A stretch of DNA of 64,000 nucleotides from Phylloscopus collybita (Eukaryota > Chordata > Aves > Passeriformes > Phylloscopidae), in NCBI GenBank assembly GCA_027886175.1, contig JAJNNQ010000009.1:21797501-21861500 (forward strand), written 5' to 3'. The notes below the pieces were generated by a model. The model was not told the origin of the DNA. It did not search any database and was given only the letters and a program-made list of their open reading frames with translations. The position numbers were made by a program, and so were the translations under genes. This document shows, piece by piece, positions 24,801 to 36,800 of the stretch (its first letter is position 1; the number at the start of each line of letters is the position of its first letter).

Positions 24801-27800
24801 GCTTTAAATCTGTGCTAGTTATTTCCTCTCTACTTCCAAGCCCACAGGACTTGTTTTTGAGCAGTTTCCCTTTGTTTCCTTTTATATTTTTCCTTTCTAA
24901 AGGTTATATTTGCCTGCAGACATAGGTAAATCACTACAATTTTTAATAAGGCCTTTTATCACAGACCACTGAGCAGGTTTGTGCCTGAGACACAGCATGT
25001 AGGTCACATAATTAACCATTTATTATGCAGCCAACATAACCTTCAAAATTTCACTTGCATTTTCTTTGATAGTTTGAAAATTAAAACCCTATCATATTAG
25101 TTTATGCTTTGGAAGATCAAGTATCATAACATATTATCTTTCTATTCTGAGGAAGAAGTATGTTCCAGTATATTTGCCTGCTACGTAGCAAGAAAGATTA
25201 CACTGTTTTCAGATAAAAATACTGGAGAAGACCAAAGACAGAATAACAAGAGAATAAAAAGAAGTTATGCAATTAATGAACTAGTACTTTTGTTTAATTG
25301 ACATGAAGAGACTGCAGTGCATCTACTTCCTCACAGAAATACTCACAGATGTCACATAAAAGTTCTTAGCTACAAAAGATTCAAAATGTTTAATCAAAAC
25401 ACACACTATAGCATTTCCAGCTTCCTGTCGCAGTTCATCTTGTATTACTTGAATTACTGAAAATGCACATGAAATACAAAAATAGGCACAGAAATACTCA
25501 GGTCACAACAGAATTTGGAAACCACTAATAAATGCTATTTCAGGAAGATGATTATAACCTAAATTCCCCAGGAATTAAATATGGACTTTACAAATACTAT
25601 AAAATAACCTTTATAATAAATTACTTCTTTGGAGGAGGTCAGTATCAAATTTTCTGCTCTCGCAATCTCTTACTCATTCTCCAAACCACTACAGTCGCAT
25701 TTTTCCAGACCTGCAGACTTCAATGTGTAGGATGACAAAGATCATCTCTCTTGTTTTCAGCTTAATACTTCTGTCTCAGTGGTTCCCTCTGGCTTACAGC
25801 CAGAGGTCAAATCTGCTCTATCAAGGCAAGAAAATGCTGCAGGAACATTGTGCTGGTTCAAGACTTTTTAAAATCCAGTCATTTGAGCAAAAGTGGACAG
25901 CACTACTCTCTACTAACACCTCCCTCTGAAGAAGAAATTAAAATCATCTTACACTTTTCTCCAGTCTTCTCAGCAAGAACAGATTTTCACTTTACATGCT
26001 TTACAGACAGCTTGACTTCAGATCCTAAAGGGATGGGTTTATGCACTTTGCTTTGAGCTAAGGCTGGTTTGGGCTTCATTTCAATAGGGTGACATAAAAC
26101 CTGTGCCTTCTCATTTAAGAAAAGCCAGTCATGTTTTTCACTAGAAATTAATAAAGGATGTTCAAATTGGGGTCCATCTTGCAGAGTAACTGAGCTGTTA
26201 GGATAACTCAAGCAGATTTCACTATTCTGGGATACACAAACATGACCCCAATAAACACACATACATGCTTTGTCAGTAGAGATAAGCCCTGCAGGAGTTT
26301 ACAGAGCATAAAGAATGTACGCATTTATTTCTTTAAAACTAATGCTCTGCACTTGTTAACTGTAACCTTAAATGCTGTGCTTTCCCAATGTAGGCTCTTC
26401 TTCAGGCTGACAGATATAAGTGCTTCTAATGCCACCAGCAGTACTTTATTTAGTACTGTGGTGCATAATTTCAAAGGGAATGTCCATTTAAAAAAACAAA
26501 ACAAAACATCAAAATGCACCAAGAAACAAAAACCCCTGAAGAGCTTCCAACCTTTAAGTGAACTCTTGACCTTATGAATCAATGGAGAAAAACCTTCCAG
26601 GTTCAATTAAGTCAGAATTTCATGTCTCTTTAGAAGCAACATTATTACAAGTAATTTGATTCCTGCAGAAATTATGTTTACAACAGGATCCAAAGTCAAT
26701 GAAGTTAAATCACTATTGATCGATTCCCACTTTTCAAAAAAGAATCAAATAAGCATGAATCCAGAGTCCAGAAATCTTGAGCCCTGCTGGACCTCCCACA
26801 TTTGAGGGCCCATTTACTGTCTCCCTGAAGCACCACGGAGTCATCATCTCCAAACTTATGGAACAATGCATAACTGTGCAACACGGCACTATGATGGATG
26901 GCACATCTCATGCTTTTACATATCTTAAGGGATAAATATTATCCCTTTTCGATGAAATGCAGAAAATTTTGACAAGGAAAACTTCTCATTTTTTAAAGTG
27001 AAATATAGAAATAGAACTAAAAACAAATATATATGCTAGCTAGAGCTATCTAAATATTGCTCTGTCATTCAACTCAATGTTCCACTTAAATTGATTTTTA
27101 AACACACCTTTCAGTTAGTCCACAATGAACAAATAATTCACCAAGTTTGTATCATGCTGGTTTCAAAACATGTATTTATAACTTAAATAAATATACACAT
27201 TTCTATGTACACATAAATACAAACAGCACTTTTTTTCCATTAAAAATCTATGTCATGGAATGGTAAACACTGTAACATTTCAAACTAGAACAAGCTATTT
27301 CCCTGAGCTGCCCTAAACTGGCAAGGTAATGTAAATAATTGAAGAGAAATACAAAAATATCTGTCAGTTCATCTTGTAGCAAGAGAATGAACAGACATTC
27401 AAGATGCAATTCACAACCAACAGGCCATTCTATAGCTGAAGATGATAGAGGCTACCTAGACTGTTTTAGAGGTGAAATAGTTGGTCTGAAGTGAGGAGTA
27501 TGAAGGGTTGCAAGCTGTGAGGCTGTGAAGCTCTGCGCTGTACTAGCAGAGATGGTGGTGAGCTGACAGCAAGGTCTGCCAGCAATATCAGCCCAGTCTG
27601 TACTGAACTGGGAGCTGTTTGCTGACAGAATCCACTGGTCTGCAGAAACCTTTTGCCTGTGGCACATGAGTATGCTGCTGCTTCTCCCAGTTTCTGTCCA
27701 TTCCTCAGGGTTCCTTCAACAATCACACACAAAGTACTGCTGGCCCATGAAAAGTTTACTGTGTTGCACCATAGAACAGTGAATAAATTGTGATTAAAAA

Positions 27801-30800
27801 CTACTAAAATAAGCAACATTAAAATATCAGAAAGTGAAGATTCTTTAAAAAAGTAATAATTTTTGCTTAGATAAGTAGCCTGGGGCTTTCTGTGTTTTAC
27901 TGAACCACCACAGTTTGTTATATGGTTGTATACAGCAAGATGCTGTTCACAGTTCTCATGGACTGTGTACCTCCATGAGAAAAGTACTGAAGATGACACT
28001 GGCACTTTGACCTAGTGAAGCAACAGAAACTGCCACCATGGAAGAAACAACATCATTAAAAAGAAAAAAAAATTAAAACCAGGTATATTAATATTTTTCA
28101 AACATAACCAACACTTCCTGGTATCCCATGCCTGAGAGGCCACAGCAGCACATTGGGTGTCCCACAGTTGCAATTCCAGAGGCAAGGCTGCCTCCAGTGT
28201 CACCTCACCTGACTGGCAACCAGGGAAGCTGCTTCCCCACAAGGACAGTGGTCACTGGCATGCACCTAAACTGCCCACACAACCTGGCCACCATGGCAAA
28301 GGTAGTAATTGTTCCAAGGGCAAAGTATGACTCACACTGCTCCCATCTGCATCATCCATCCTCCTGCAATGCATTTGGCAGCAGTGTTCTTACTACCCCA
28401 GCAATAATTCCTGGTCAGCACACAGTGGCAGACACAGCCACTGTAAATACTGGAAGTTCACTGGCCATTAAGATATTTGTTTTGGTTTGAAAAAAAGGTG
28501 TTCCTATGATTTATCTTTTCCCAGTCCTGCTGAAATCTCACAGCCCAGTGCAAAGCTTTTGTACAGTGTAACTTAACAAAGCAAATCCTGATAATGCCCC
28601 CAAACTCAAGACCTAATTCTTGCATTACAAACTTGGAAACTAAGGGTAAATATTCAATCAGCTTCCATTCTCTTTCACATGAGGATGGCTTTGTGATGTG
28701 TTTTTCTAAGGAAGACTACAAGTAAAATCTCTCCTCTACATGCATCCTACTGTTTAGGCACTCATGTCCTGATCGTGTGTGTTAGGTTCACAGCTAATTA
28801 GATCCCAGAGATATATGGGATTTCTAGGAGTGAAAGACATGCAATATTTTGAAGGATCTCATTATAATCTTGAATAGCTTGAGAAATTAAGCTACATTAT
28901 GCCAGATATTTATATTTTACATTAATATAAAAAAAAAAAACCCACACTGTAACTCTGTATGCCCATATAAAGTAAATCCATGAAATTTGGGAAAATACTA
29001 CATTTTTCTCTGCCCTGAACTCATCTTCATATCTAATTAAACAAGACTCCATTTAGAAACAAGGTAGAAGCAAATATCCTCTAGATGGAAATCTATATTA
29101 TGATGTACACCACATCACGATATTAGCAGTTTTTAACTAATGACAGAGCAGATGTCAACAGTAATAACTATCATGCACAGAGATAAGTAACAAGCAAACA
29201 CATTCTCTGAAAGGTCTAATGCACTACATGAAAAAGACTATCTTAAAAAATAAATCATTGAGGATATGTATTTTAGTGCTTTAGTTGGCTATTTCAAAAA
29301 CAGCTTTTGAAGCAGAACATTTTCAAGCACCTGCATCATTTACCTGCAGCATCCCTATAGATGGGAGGGTGTCTTAATGCTGCTAATGGGAAACAGCCAA
29401 AGTCAGAAATAACAAAACAGTTCAGAAACAGCCACTCCCCCATCACTCACCATTGCTACCCAGGAACTGAAAAGGTGGAATGGTGAATTACAATTGAATC
29501 ACTTTGTCAGTAAGACTAGTCAAGGTGGAGAACAAAGAACACTTTAGAATAAACTTGAAATTAATACATGGGTTTGTATATTGTGGTTCCCTTTTAAGAA
29601 TAAAGGAATGGATACAAGATTTCTTCTAGTGCTATTTCCTAGGGAATGAAAACAAAAGATTGTTTTGAAAGAAATAAATTCCTAATCCAAAACCAAGCCA
29701 AAATATCACTTCAAAGAAAAACTGTTGAAGATACCCTATTTCTCCTTTAGATTTAATCTACTTTTGTAATGATACTTAAGATGGAATAAACTCCTCAAAT
29801 TTAATTAATTGAAATTAATTGAATTGAGGCTTTCTGCAGCATTTTGTGAGCTCAGGAGAAGATTGTAATGCAGCCTGAGGTGTACTGCTGGAAAACGCTG
29901 AATACTCCCAGCTTGCACCAATAACTTTAGAAGCTACTCTGACTGTAAGAAAAGAATCCTTTCTTGGGCTTGCTGGGCATGGCAAAAGCTCCTCTCAGGT
30001 TAAGTCTTCACTTGGATCAGAAATCAGATTCATGTCTATCCCCAAGGATACACACTGATTATTTACACATGATCCTGTGCCTAGGCAGTCCAGTATTTGC
30101 TTCTGGAAAAGACCAGAAAGAAGTAAATGCACAATGCCTCCAAAACACTTACACCTTCCTCCACAGGAAGAAAAGCAGCCAAGATATGGATATTAAATCT
30201 TTGGGGAACACACAGTATTTTTAAAAATTATTTTGACAGCATTTAGATAGATTATTTTGATTTACAGGCCACTTTCACAAAAGCCACAAGTCAGCTTACT
30301 AAAGGCCATCTGGTTAAACCCTAAAGCCCAGGTAATCCATAGAAATTCATCATCAACTCACTTTCCATGTCTCTAAGTGTGTTTCCATTCACCTACAGGT
30401 GAATCACTAAATCTAAATACCTGTTATCAACATCTCCTGATGCTCTCTCTCTTAGAAACAGTCTCATTCTCTTCCTTTGAGATCCAAAGGATCCTTTGAG
30501 ATCCTTTACTGATTTCTAAAGTAGAAAACTGTCATCTGGAGTAAATGCCTAGGACTTCCACAGGTTTAAATACATTCTTCCCATTCTTAGACAATGGTAC
30601 ATAGCTAAAACTGCTCTAAAATGGTGAGGCACAAAAAGTGAAGCATTGCTAAGCAGACTACTGTGGGTAGGGAATTTGAAAATCTGTACTTGAAGAGAAA
30701 AGGAGAGAATAAAGGCATGTCCAAATATCAGGCCAAACAGGCCAGTCTGGAAAAGGTTTTAGAGAAAATCAGTCACATGGGCTTTCCATTTTTCATCCAT

Positions 30801-33113
30801 TCCTAGGTGCAATGATAGGATTTTCAAGAGGATCCATTTCTCTATATGGACATAAGAAAAATTTAGCACCTTCCTATGTTTTTCCAGAGACATTGTATTT
30901 TATACCAATGAAAAAAAAGACAACCCAGAAGAATTTACAACCTGTGATTGGTAAAAGCATCTTTTGCCTTCCTTGAAACTCAATTAGGAAGGCACACACT
31001 GCTCTATAAATTAACCAGGAAGGTTACAATCTGTCTCCTGGGAAGCACCAATTCAAAACTCATTTCTAGTTGTGCATGTTTCACATACAGAATTAGGATC
31101 CTCATCAAGCACAATGAGCCATCTCTTCAAGAAATTTCTATCAAAATAAATTACTGGAATCAAGAAGCTGGATGTAATAATTCTCCTCTTTCCCCTTCTC
31201 CTTTATGACCCTCTGCAGACAACCTGACCGAGACGCCACGGATATGAAACTATGAACTGCATCTTAAGCACATGATACACAGAGAAACATTTGTTCTTTA
31301 CTGACAATTATGAATGCTTGAATGTGTTGCTGCATAATTCACTTTTCTAACAACAATCACATGAATTATATTCCATGCTTTTCCCAAAACAGGCATTTTT
31401 GCAGTGCCTCAATCTTTGCAGAAGTTGACACTCTGAGGGAAGATAACTACTGCAGTTTTCCACAAGGTGGCACGGTTCCCTTTGTGAAATACAGCAGTAA
31501 ACGTGCCATAGAGAAGCGGCTTTTTCCACAATGTACTGGCCAATGTCATGAATAGCTTTAAGATCTCTAACATACTTCTAAAAAGTTCATTTTAACAAAT
31601 TCTTCCAATAGACAGTTTAATGAGTTAGAAAGAACTTCCTTCTCTTGTGATGAAATGAAGAGAAAGTATTTATCTGTGCTTGCTGCCACACAAAAGCTTC
31701 AATCAAAGATAGTTAAGGCACATAATATGGCAGGGGAGAGCCTAAAGGGCTAAAAATACCTGAATTTTCCAAGTCATCAATTTCAAATCCTATCAGACCT
31801 CTTTCAGGCTTTCAATATTTGGGGTGAAATGGACTAGCAAAGAATTCACCTACCCCATACCCTTCCCATCCATGCGAGAAATAAAGATCCCAGAGCCACA
31901 GGTGAAGATTTTCCCTGCTGTTTCTGGACCACTCCCCATTCCTGTGACATATGGCCATACTTGCCCTGTCCTTGTGGCAGAGACAGATGCACTGGACAGC
32001 TCTGCCCTCAGCCTCTGCTGCTGCAAATCAAATACCATAAGGCTTATCATGAAAGGAACAGCTCTATCATTCTCAGGACTGGAACCTAATGCTCCTCACT
32101 CCTTCAACTCCCTTTTACTGTGCTCAGAATTTAGTGCTTGTCATTGTAATGAGCACAGCTGAAACTCTTGCTTTTAAACTACCAAACAGGTCAAAAACTA
32201 TTTACATCTGATTTAAACATCACAAGCCAAACAATCAAGATGACAAAATTTAGTGCCCTGATCAGTCCGTTTTCTCTCTTAAAATGTATCATTGATGCTA
32301 TTAAAAGTATCAACTCTGTTACATACATATTTGTTCCTGCAAATAAATTGCTTCTGATCCTGTCAGTTGCTGCAGCTGTACGGCACAGCCAAAATACTTA
32401 ATTAAATTACTTGGATTTTCAATTATAGAGATTCATATACACCCTTAACCGTAACAAGGCAAAACTATCAACAACACAAAGCTGGAGATAGGTAAGCATT
32501 CAAAACTTTCTGCTGCTCCTTTTTCCTCAAAACCCTTAGATTACAATAGTAAAAGCTTTGATTTAATTATGGTTTCACCACATAATGGTCTAATTTTTCT
32601 CTATGAACTGCATCCTCAAAGTAGGTTGCATTCTCTCTTCCAAAACATGAAGTTTCTTGCTCTAAAAGATATCTTCCTTGTTAGTAGGTGTAAGTTGAAG
32701 TAGACATACAAAAAAGGAAGTGTACTTTAAAAAGGGACAAACTTGAAAATAAAGAGCAAATCCTGTCACTGAATGCCCTGGAAGCTATCCAGAGAGAACA
32801 AAAAACAGAGCCCTCTCTCACACAGATACTCACTTAGTTGTGCAAGAGAACAGTTACTACAGATGGACAGTAGAATCTTGAGCTCTAAAACTAAATTTCC
32901 CGGCTTACGTGATTTTAAAATAAGTCACACTTTCCTGACCCAGCCGAATGAAGTTTTAGATCTGCAAATTCCTTTGATGGAATTAGTCTTGCATGGTCAA
33001 TCCACATTGTGCCAAGAGGAGGGTTACACTGAATTTCAAAACTTGGGAGACATTCTGCACCTTGCAAGTGCTAGATTTTTAATTGCTATATCATTGTGGA
33101 TCTTCATACAGAC

Positions 33114-33174
33114 CTTGGCCTCTGGGTCACTGTTGATGCTACAAGAATCATCATCATCAGACTGTGGACCATTT
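33114..33174 (-). CDS. APBB2: APBB2 PTB1 acidic-loop exon
   Basis: This 61-nt exon completes the split arginine codon and then reads NGPQSDDDDSC followed by SINSDPEAK. The four consecutive aspartates form an acidic insert near the start of PTB1 and are typical of APBB2. The acceptor is ATGATACAG with a run of 17 T just upstream. The donor is CCAAG|GTCTGT, which matches the consensus poorly after the GT. It ends in phase 0. Confidence 0.94.
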
Positions 33175-33290
33175 CTGTATCATTAAAAAAAAAAAAAAAA
33201 AGACAATATCAGTCTTAAAATCATATGAAAATTACAGCACAGCACAGAACACAGTTGGTCATTTCACTGAGATTTCTGAAGTCACTGTAC
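33175..33290 (-). other. APBB2: APBB2 116-bp mini-intron
   Basis: This very short intron has donor CTCAG|GTACAG and acceptor ATGATACAG. A 17-T run (A17 on the plus strand, 33185-33201) serves as the polypyrimidine tract, with only ten bases between it and the exon. Confidence 0.9.
33185..33201 (+). repeat. A17 run acting as polypyrimidine tract on the gene strand
   Basis: Seventeen A on the plus strand, ten bases from an APBB2 acceptor, so it is T17 upstream of the exon at 33114-33174. Confidence 0.95.
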
Positions 33291-33376
33291 CTGAGCTTCA
33301 AAGAGGCATAGCGTAATGTTGCTCCTTCAAACTCTTTCAGACTTGGGTCTGGGTTCACAGTGGCTGCATGCAGGTC
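33291..33376 (-). CDS. APBB2: APBB2 exon entering the PTB1 domain
   Basis: This 86-nt exon is flanked by ATCTCTAG|GAC and CTCAG|GTACAG. It encodes DLHAATVNPDPSLKEFEG followed by ATLRYASLKLR, the lead-in to the first PTB (PID) domain. It starts in phase 0, so it joins equally well to the 63-nt exon or directly to the WW exon. It ends two bases into an arginine codon that the next exon completes, giving R-NGPQS. Family knowledge: PTB1 of FE65 proteins binds partners such as Tip60 and LRP1 rather than APP itself. Only 116 bp separate it from the next exon. Confidence 0.95.
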
Positions 33377-33812
33377 CTAGAGATAGAAGCAGTGCTGTTA
33401 GTATAGTTTTAACACTATTGTATTAAGTACACCATCATGTTATTTCTTATCTCAAAGGGAAATTAAATCCTCCCTGCAAAGAAGCGATAGTATTTCTGGC
33501 TGAAGTTGAAAAGAGGCATGCATATATATAGACACATATATATATGTATTTCTCAAGCTGCATTTCATTCAGTGCAGGCATCTTATTTGTTATATCATGG
33601 CAGTTGCCCTGCTGGTTTAGATTGAATCCATTCCAAGTGGAAAGATCAGAAAAGGCAGCATGTTTGTGAGCTAGACATCCCTAGCAGTACCCCCATTCAC
33701 TTTGGCCTAGGTTATGAATGACATTCATGGAAAAATAAAAGGGGAAAACAGCCACTGCCATGCAAAAAACAAGGGTAATAGTAAAGGTTCTAAAATCTGA
33801 CAATATACTTGC
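33377..33812 (-). other. APBB2: APBB2 GC-AG intron, 436 bp
   Basis: It starts with GCAAGT after the 63-nt exon and ends with ATCTCTAG before the DLHAAT exon. It contains a short TA-rich run at about 33518-33547. No other feature is visible. Confidence 0.85.
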
Positions 33813-33815
33813 CTT
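33807..33815 (-). promoter_or_regulatory. APBB2: Non-canonical GC splice donor
   Basis: The minus strand reads AAG|GCAAGT. Apart from the T-to-C change at intron position 2, it fits the donor consensus perfectly, as GC-AG introns usually do. The exon on either side joins in frame only if this GC is used. Confidence 0.88.
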
Positions 33816-33875
33816 CCAAATGTCACTATTAATCTTTCCCCCATTCAGTACAGCAAAATCACTCCATGGCTGTTT
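33813..33875 (-). CDS. APBB2: APBB2 63-nt linker exon (candidate cassette exon)
   Basis: This exon encodes exactly 21 residues, starting KQPWSDFAVLNGG and ending SDIWK, between the WW domain and PTB1. It follows a GTGTCTAG acceptor, starts and ends in phase 0, and can be skipped without changing the frame. From memory, vertebrate APBB2 isoforms differ by a segment of this kind, but I could not check this. The donor is AAG|GCAAGT, a GC-AG intron rather than GT-AG. No GT donor keeps the frame: using the GT two bases further on would add four bases. A U/C-rich tract lies about 40-80 nt upstream. The exon itself is secure; alternative use is an inference from length, phase and weak signals. Confidence 0.92.
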
Positions 33876-36800
33876 CTAGACACATAATTATTGACACAGG
33901 AAGAAGCACATTGATAAAAAAAAAAAAAGAAAGAAAAAAGAAAAAGAAAAAAAAACACAAGACACTGTTGTTAGCATTGATATTTACAGGATGGGTTAGG
34001 GAACAGATCACCTCAAACTTCAACAACTTACTCCACTATACCATGGCATTTGGAGGAAAGGGGGGAGAATACATGCTTCTAACAGTTACTTACCAAAACA
34101 AATGATTGAAACAAGGGAAGTTAATATAAATTAGGAACAGACAATGAAATTACTCTTTAACTATGATCTTAAAATCAAGCAAAATGAATCTGAATATGAA
34201 TGTTGGCCACAGCTGCTACAGCCTTTCATCAACAGCAATTAAGGGGAAACGTTAGGATTTACATTTGGCACTTTTGTTAAAAGACCCTAACGGTACTGGA
34301 ACTAGAAATACTGAAACAAAAAAAATATATACAAGGAAAAGATACATACAAGGTAAAAATTAAATATTTCTAGAACGAAAGCACAAGAAAAGGGCAAGGA
34401 AGGGAACGAGGATCAGCAAGGAGTGCAGAGATTTCTTCCTGAAAAAATAGCTTTGAAAAGTCTAGCAGCTTTTTGAAAAAGCAACCCCAAACAAAGCACC
34501 CACTCCTCTCATTTTCTATTCAAGTTTCTCAAAAATTTTCAGAGGTGTTCAGTGGTACAATCAAGCAAGTGTGTTTAGCACTAAGCAACCTGAGGTTCAG
34601 GCTTTTCTGTAAAGCTTGAGAGGAACAGCTGATGCTGGAGTGCCTCTCTCCTGTCTCACTAGGAGAGAATTCCCACAGTCCTCAATAAAAGTAGGAGATT
34701 TGATTGCTGGGAGACTCAGAGCCACCTCTTTATAGCTTCACCAAATAAAAAAAAAAAATCTTGAAATTAACTCTCCTTTTAAGATGAGCTCTGCTGGGCT
34801 GTCCAGCTCAGCCCCAAGGTGAAGTGGTACCCACTAATATGGCCCAAGGCATTAATCTGTAGGGTGGACTTCTCACCCTGGAAGCATTCTTAATATATCC
34901 CTACTGGAGGAATTATTTTGTGAGAAACAACTCCCAGGAGTAACCCTTTCCTAATGTGCTTTTGAACTAATTGAGTTGTTTTCTTTTCCTCCCAAGCCTC
35001 TTCCCTTTAATTATTAGCTGCTAGTGGTTATGTTGCTTACAGAAGAACTTGCAGAGGTGTTCAAGACCTGAGATAAGTTAGGCTATAAGAAGACACATCT
35101 ACCATCACTGAATTCTGCTATGATCTCAAAGAAGCTCTTACTGAAACTTAGGCACTACAGCCTTTCACTGCACAGGAAATGGGAAAGAGGCAGCAACATT
35201 TCTAATATTTGGAAGAGAATGTTACAAAAGACAAAGATTCAAAATGGAAGTAATTTGACAACACACAAGAGAAGAGGGATCTAAAACTAAGTAAAATTTA
35301 AACAGCTGTGCAAAACCAAAATACATTTTCATGCTTTTGAGGGGGAGGAAGGGAAGGAATGTTACAGGTTATACATATTTAGCATTTATTAGCATTTTTG
35401 TTAAATCAGCAGGATTTTCGCATAATGATTAACCCATAATTGCTTTGGATTTAAATTTACTGATTCTCTTGTGAAAAAATTTGCCTTGCACTTCATGTAA
35501 AAGCAAGACATCTTTGCATTATTTTCCTTTTTAAAACATTTCGTCATTTCTATGCACGACAGCATCATTCCGCCTTACCCTTTTTTTTTGATTCTCTGTT
35601 CAACAGTAATAACTGTTTTTCTTTATGCTAAATATCAAGAGTAAGCTACAACATAAAAATGGCTGACTTGATCTGTTCTTTGTTGACTGCCCTCAGCTGT
35701 GAGCCACATTCTACCAAATGAAGCAAAGCTTCTGTATATTACATTATTTAAGAGACAGGGACACAATAAAGTAAAATGAAGGAAAAAAAGGAGGAAACAA
35801 GACAAAGGGTAAAAAGGTGTTACCGTGGTGGGGGGAAAGATGTTTCTTAATGTTTGTTTGACAAACTCATAACCTGAAAGAGCCCAAATAAACTCATTTC
35901 AAGACTGGCACATGATGTTTTACAGACAAATGTGACTTAGATTGAGTATTTTTATGGACTCATGGAAGCCAATTGGTTCAGATATGAAATGCCACCCATG
36001 CCAGTGCTCAATCCTAGATTATACTTCTTTCATCTGCCTAAAACCTATCTATCTCCCAAGCTTTTCAGAATGAAGCAATGCAAATCCAGCATGGGGGAAT
36101 GAGCTAAACCAGCCCTCTCAAAACACATTATCTTGAAACACAGGCTTCCAGCAGCAATGAGGGAACCAGCAGAACACAGCTCACACATGGGTCCAGCTTG
36201 GAGGCAGAAGTTCTCCACCACAAGTGATGCTGCCAGTGGTAGTGCTGGGATAAAGGCATTTGGGAGCCTCTAGTCTAGACTGAATTCCCAATCTTCCATG
36301 AAGTGTCAGACTGACCCTATCACAGACACCTGTACTACCCTTTCCCAGGGAGGAGCACTTGGGTAGGCAGCACTGCAGCAAAGAGGAATTGAAACAAGTA
36401 TCGCCTGCCAGTGACTTGCAGATGATACAGTGCTGGCATGTACCAACTGCAGGGAGACTGAAACCACTGACTGAAAATTCACGGCAGCTGACCCAGTCAA
36501 ATTACTTCATTACTCCTATCTCTTAAACACACACTAGGACTTAGCTCTCTCTGACTGCTCTGCACTGAGGTTCTGTAAGGATTCTTCCTCCAGTTCCTTT
36601 TAATAAAGCTTGGAATCTGTGGTTTCAAGAAACGCAAGACTTTTTCTAACAGTTCTCACTATAACTCCAGCTATGCCTGTAGCTTCTGTAGCTGTTTCAG
36701 TATTAGGAAGTGGAAAAAATTCTGAGCCAAATTCATGCTCTTGTTTTGAACTCCAGTACTGTAAATCTGGTGGTACTGTATTGGAATGCTATCTTAATGA

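Larger units (their letters stand above)
19384..33113 (-). other. APBB2: APBB2 13.7 kb intron within PTB1
   Basis: Donor CCAAG|GTCTGT, acceptor GTTTTTAG. It contains a short CR1 end at 21763-21879 and an A33 run at 21121-21153. A 179-codon open frame on the minus strand at 28005-27466 shows no recognisable domain and is most likely chance. Nothing else is supported. Confidence 0.8.

Noticed and set aside
27466..28005. Longest non-APBB2 open frame, 179 codons on the minus strand
   Set aside because: No recognisable domain, composition like translated intron, no splice or promoter context, and no similarity to any family I know.
28120..28480. GC-richer stretch considered as an exon
   Set aside because: No reading frame matches FE65-family sequence, and splice-site pairs do not bound an open segment.
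31850..32050. Minus-strand open frame with an acceptor-like TTTGATTTGCAG and a Gly-rich end
   Set aside because: It does not match any missing APBB2 segment, since the neighbouring exons join directly in frame. No convincing donor was found.
32773..33186. 137-codon plus-strand open frame
   Set aside because: It covers the antisense of the APBB2 exon at 33114-33174 and has no features of its own.
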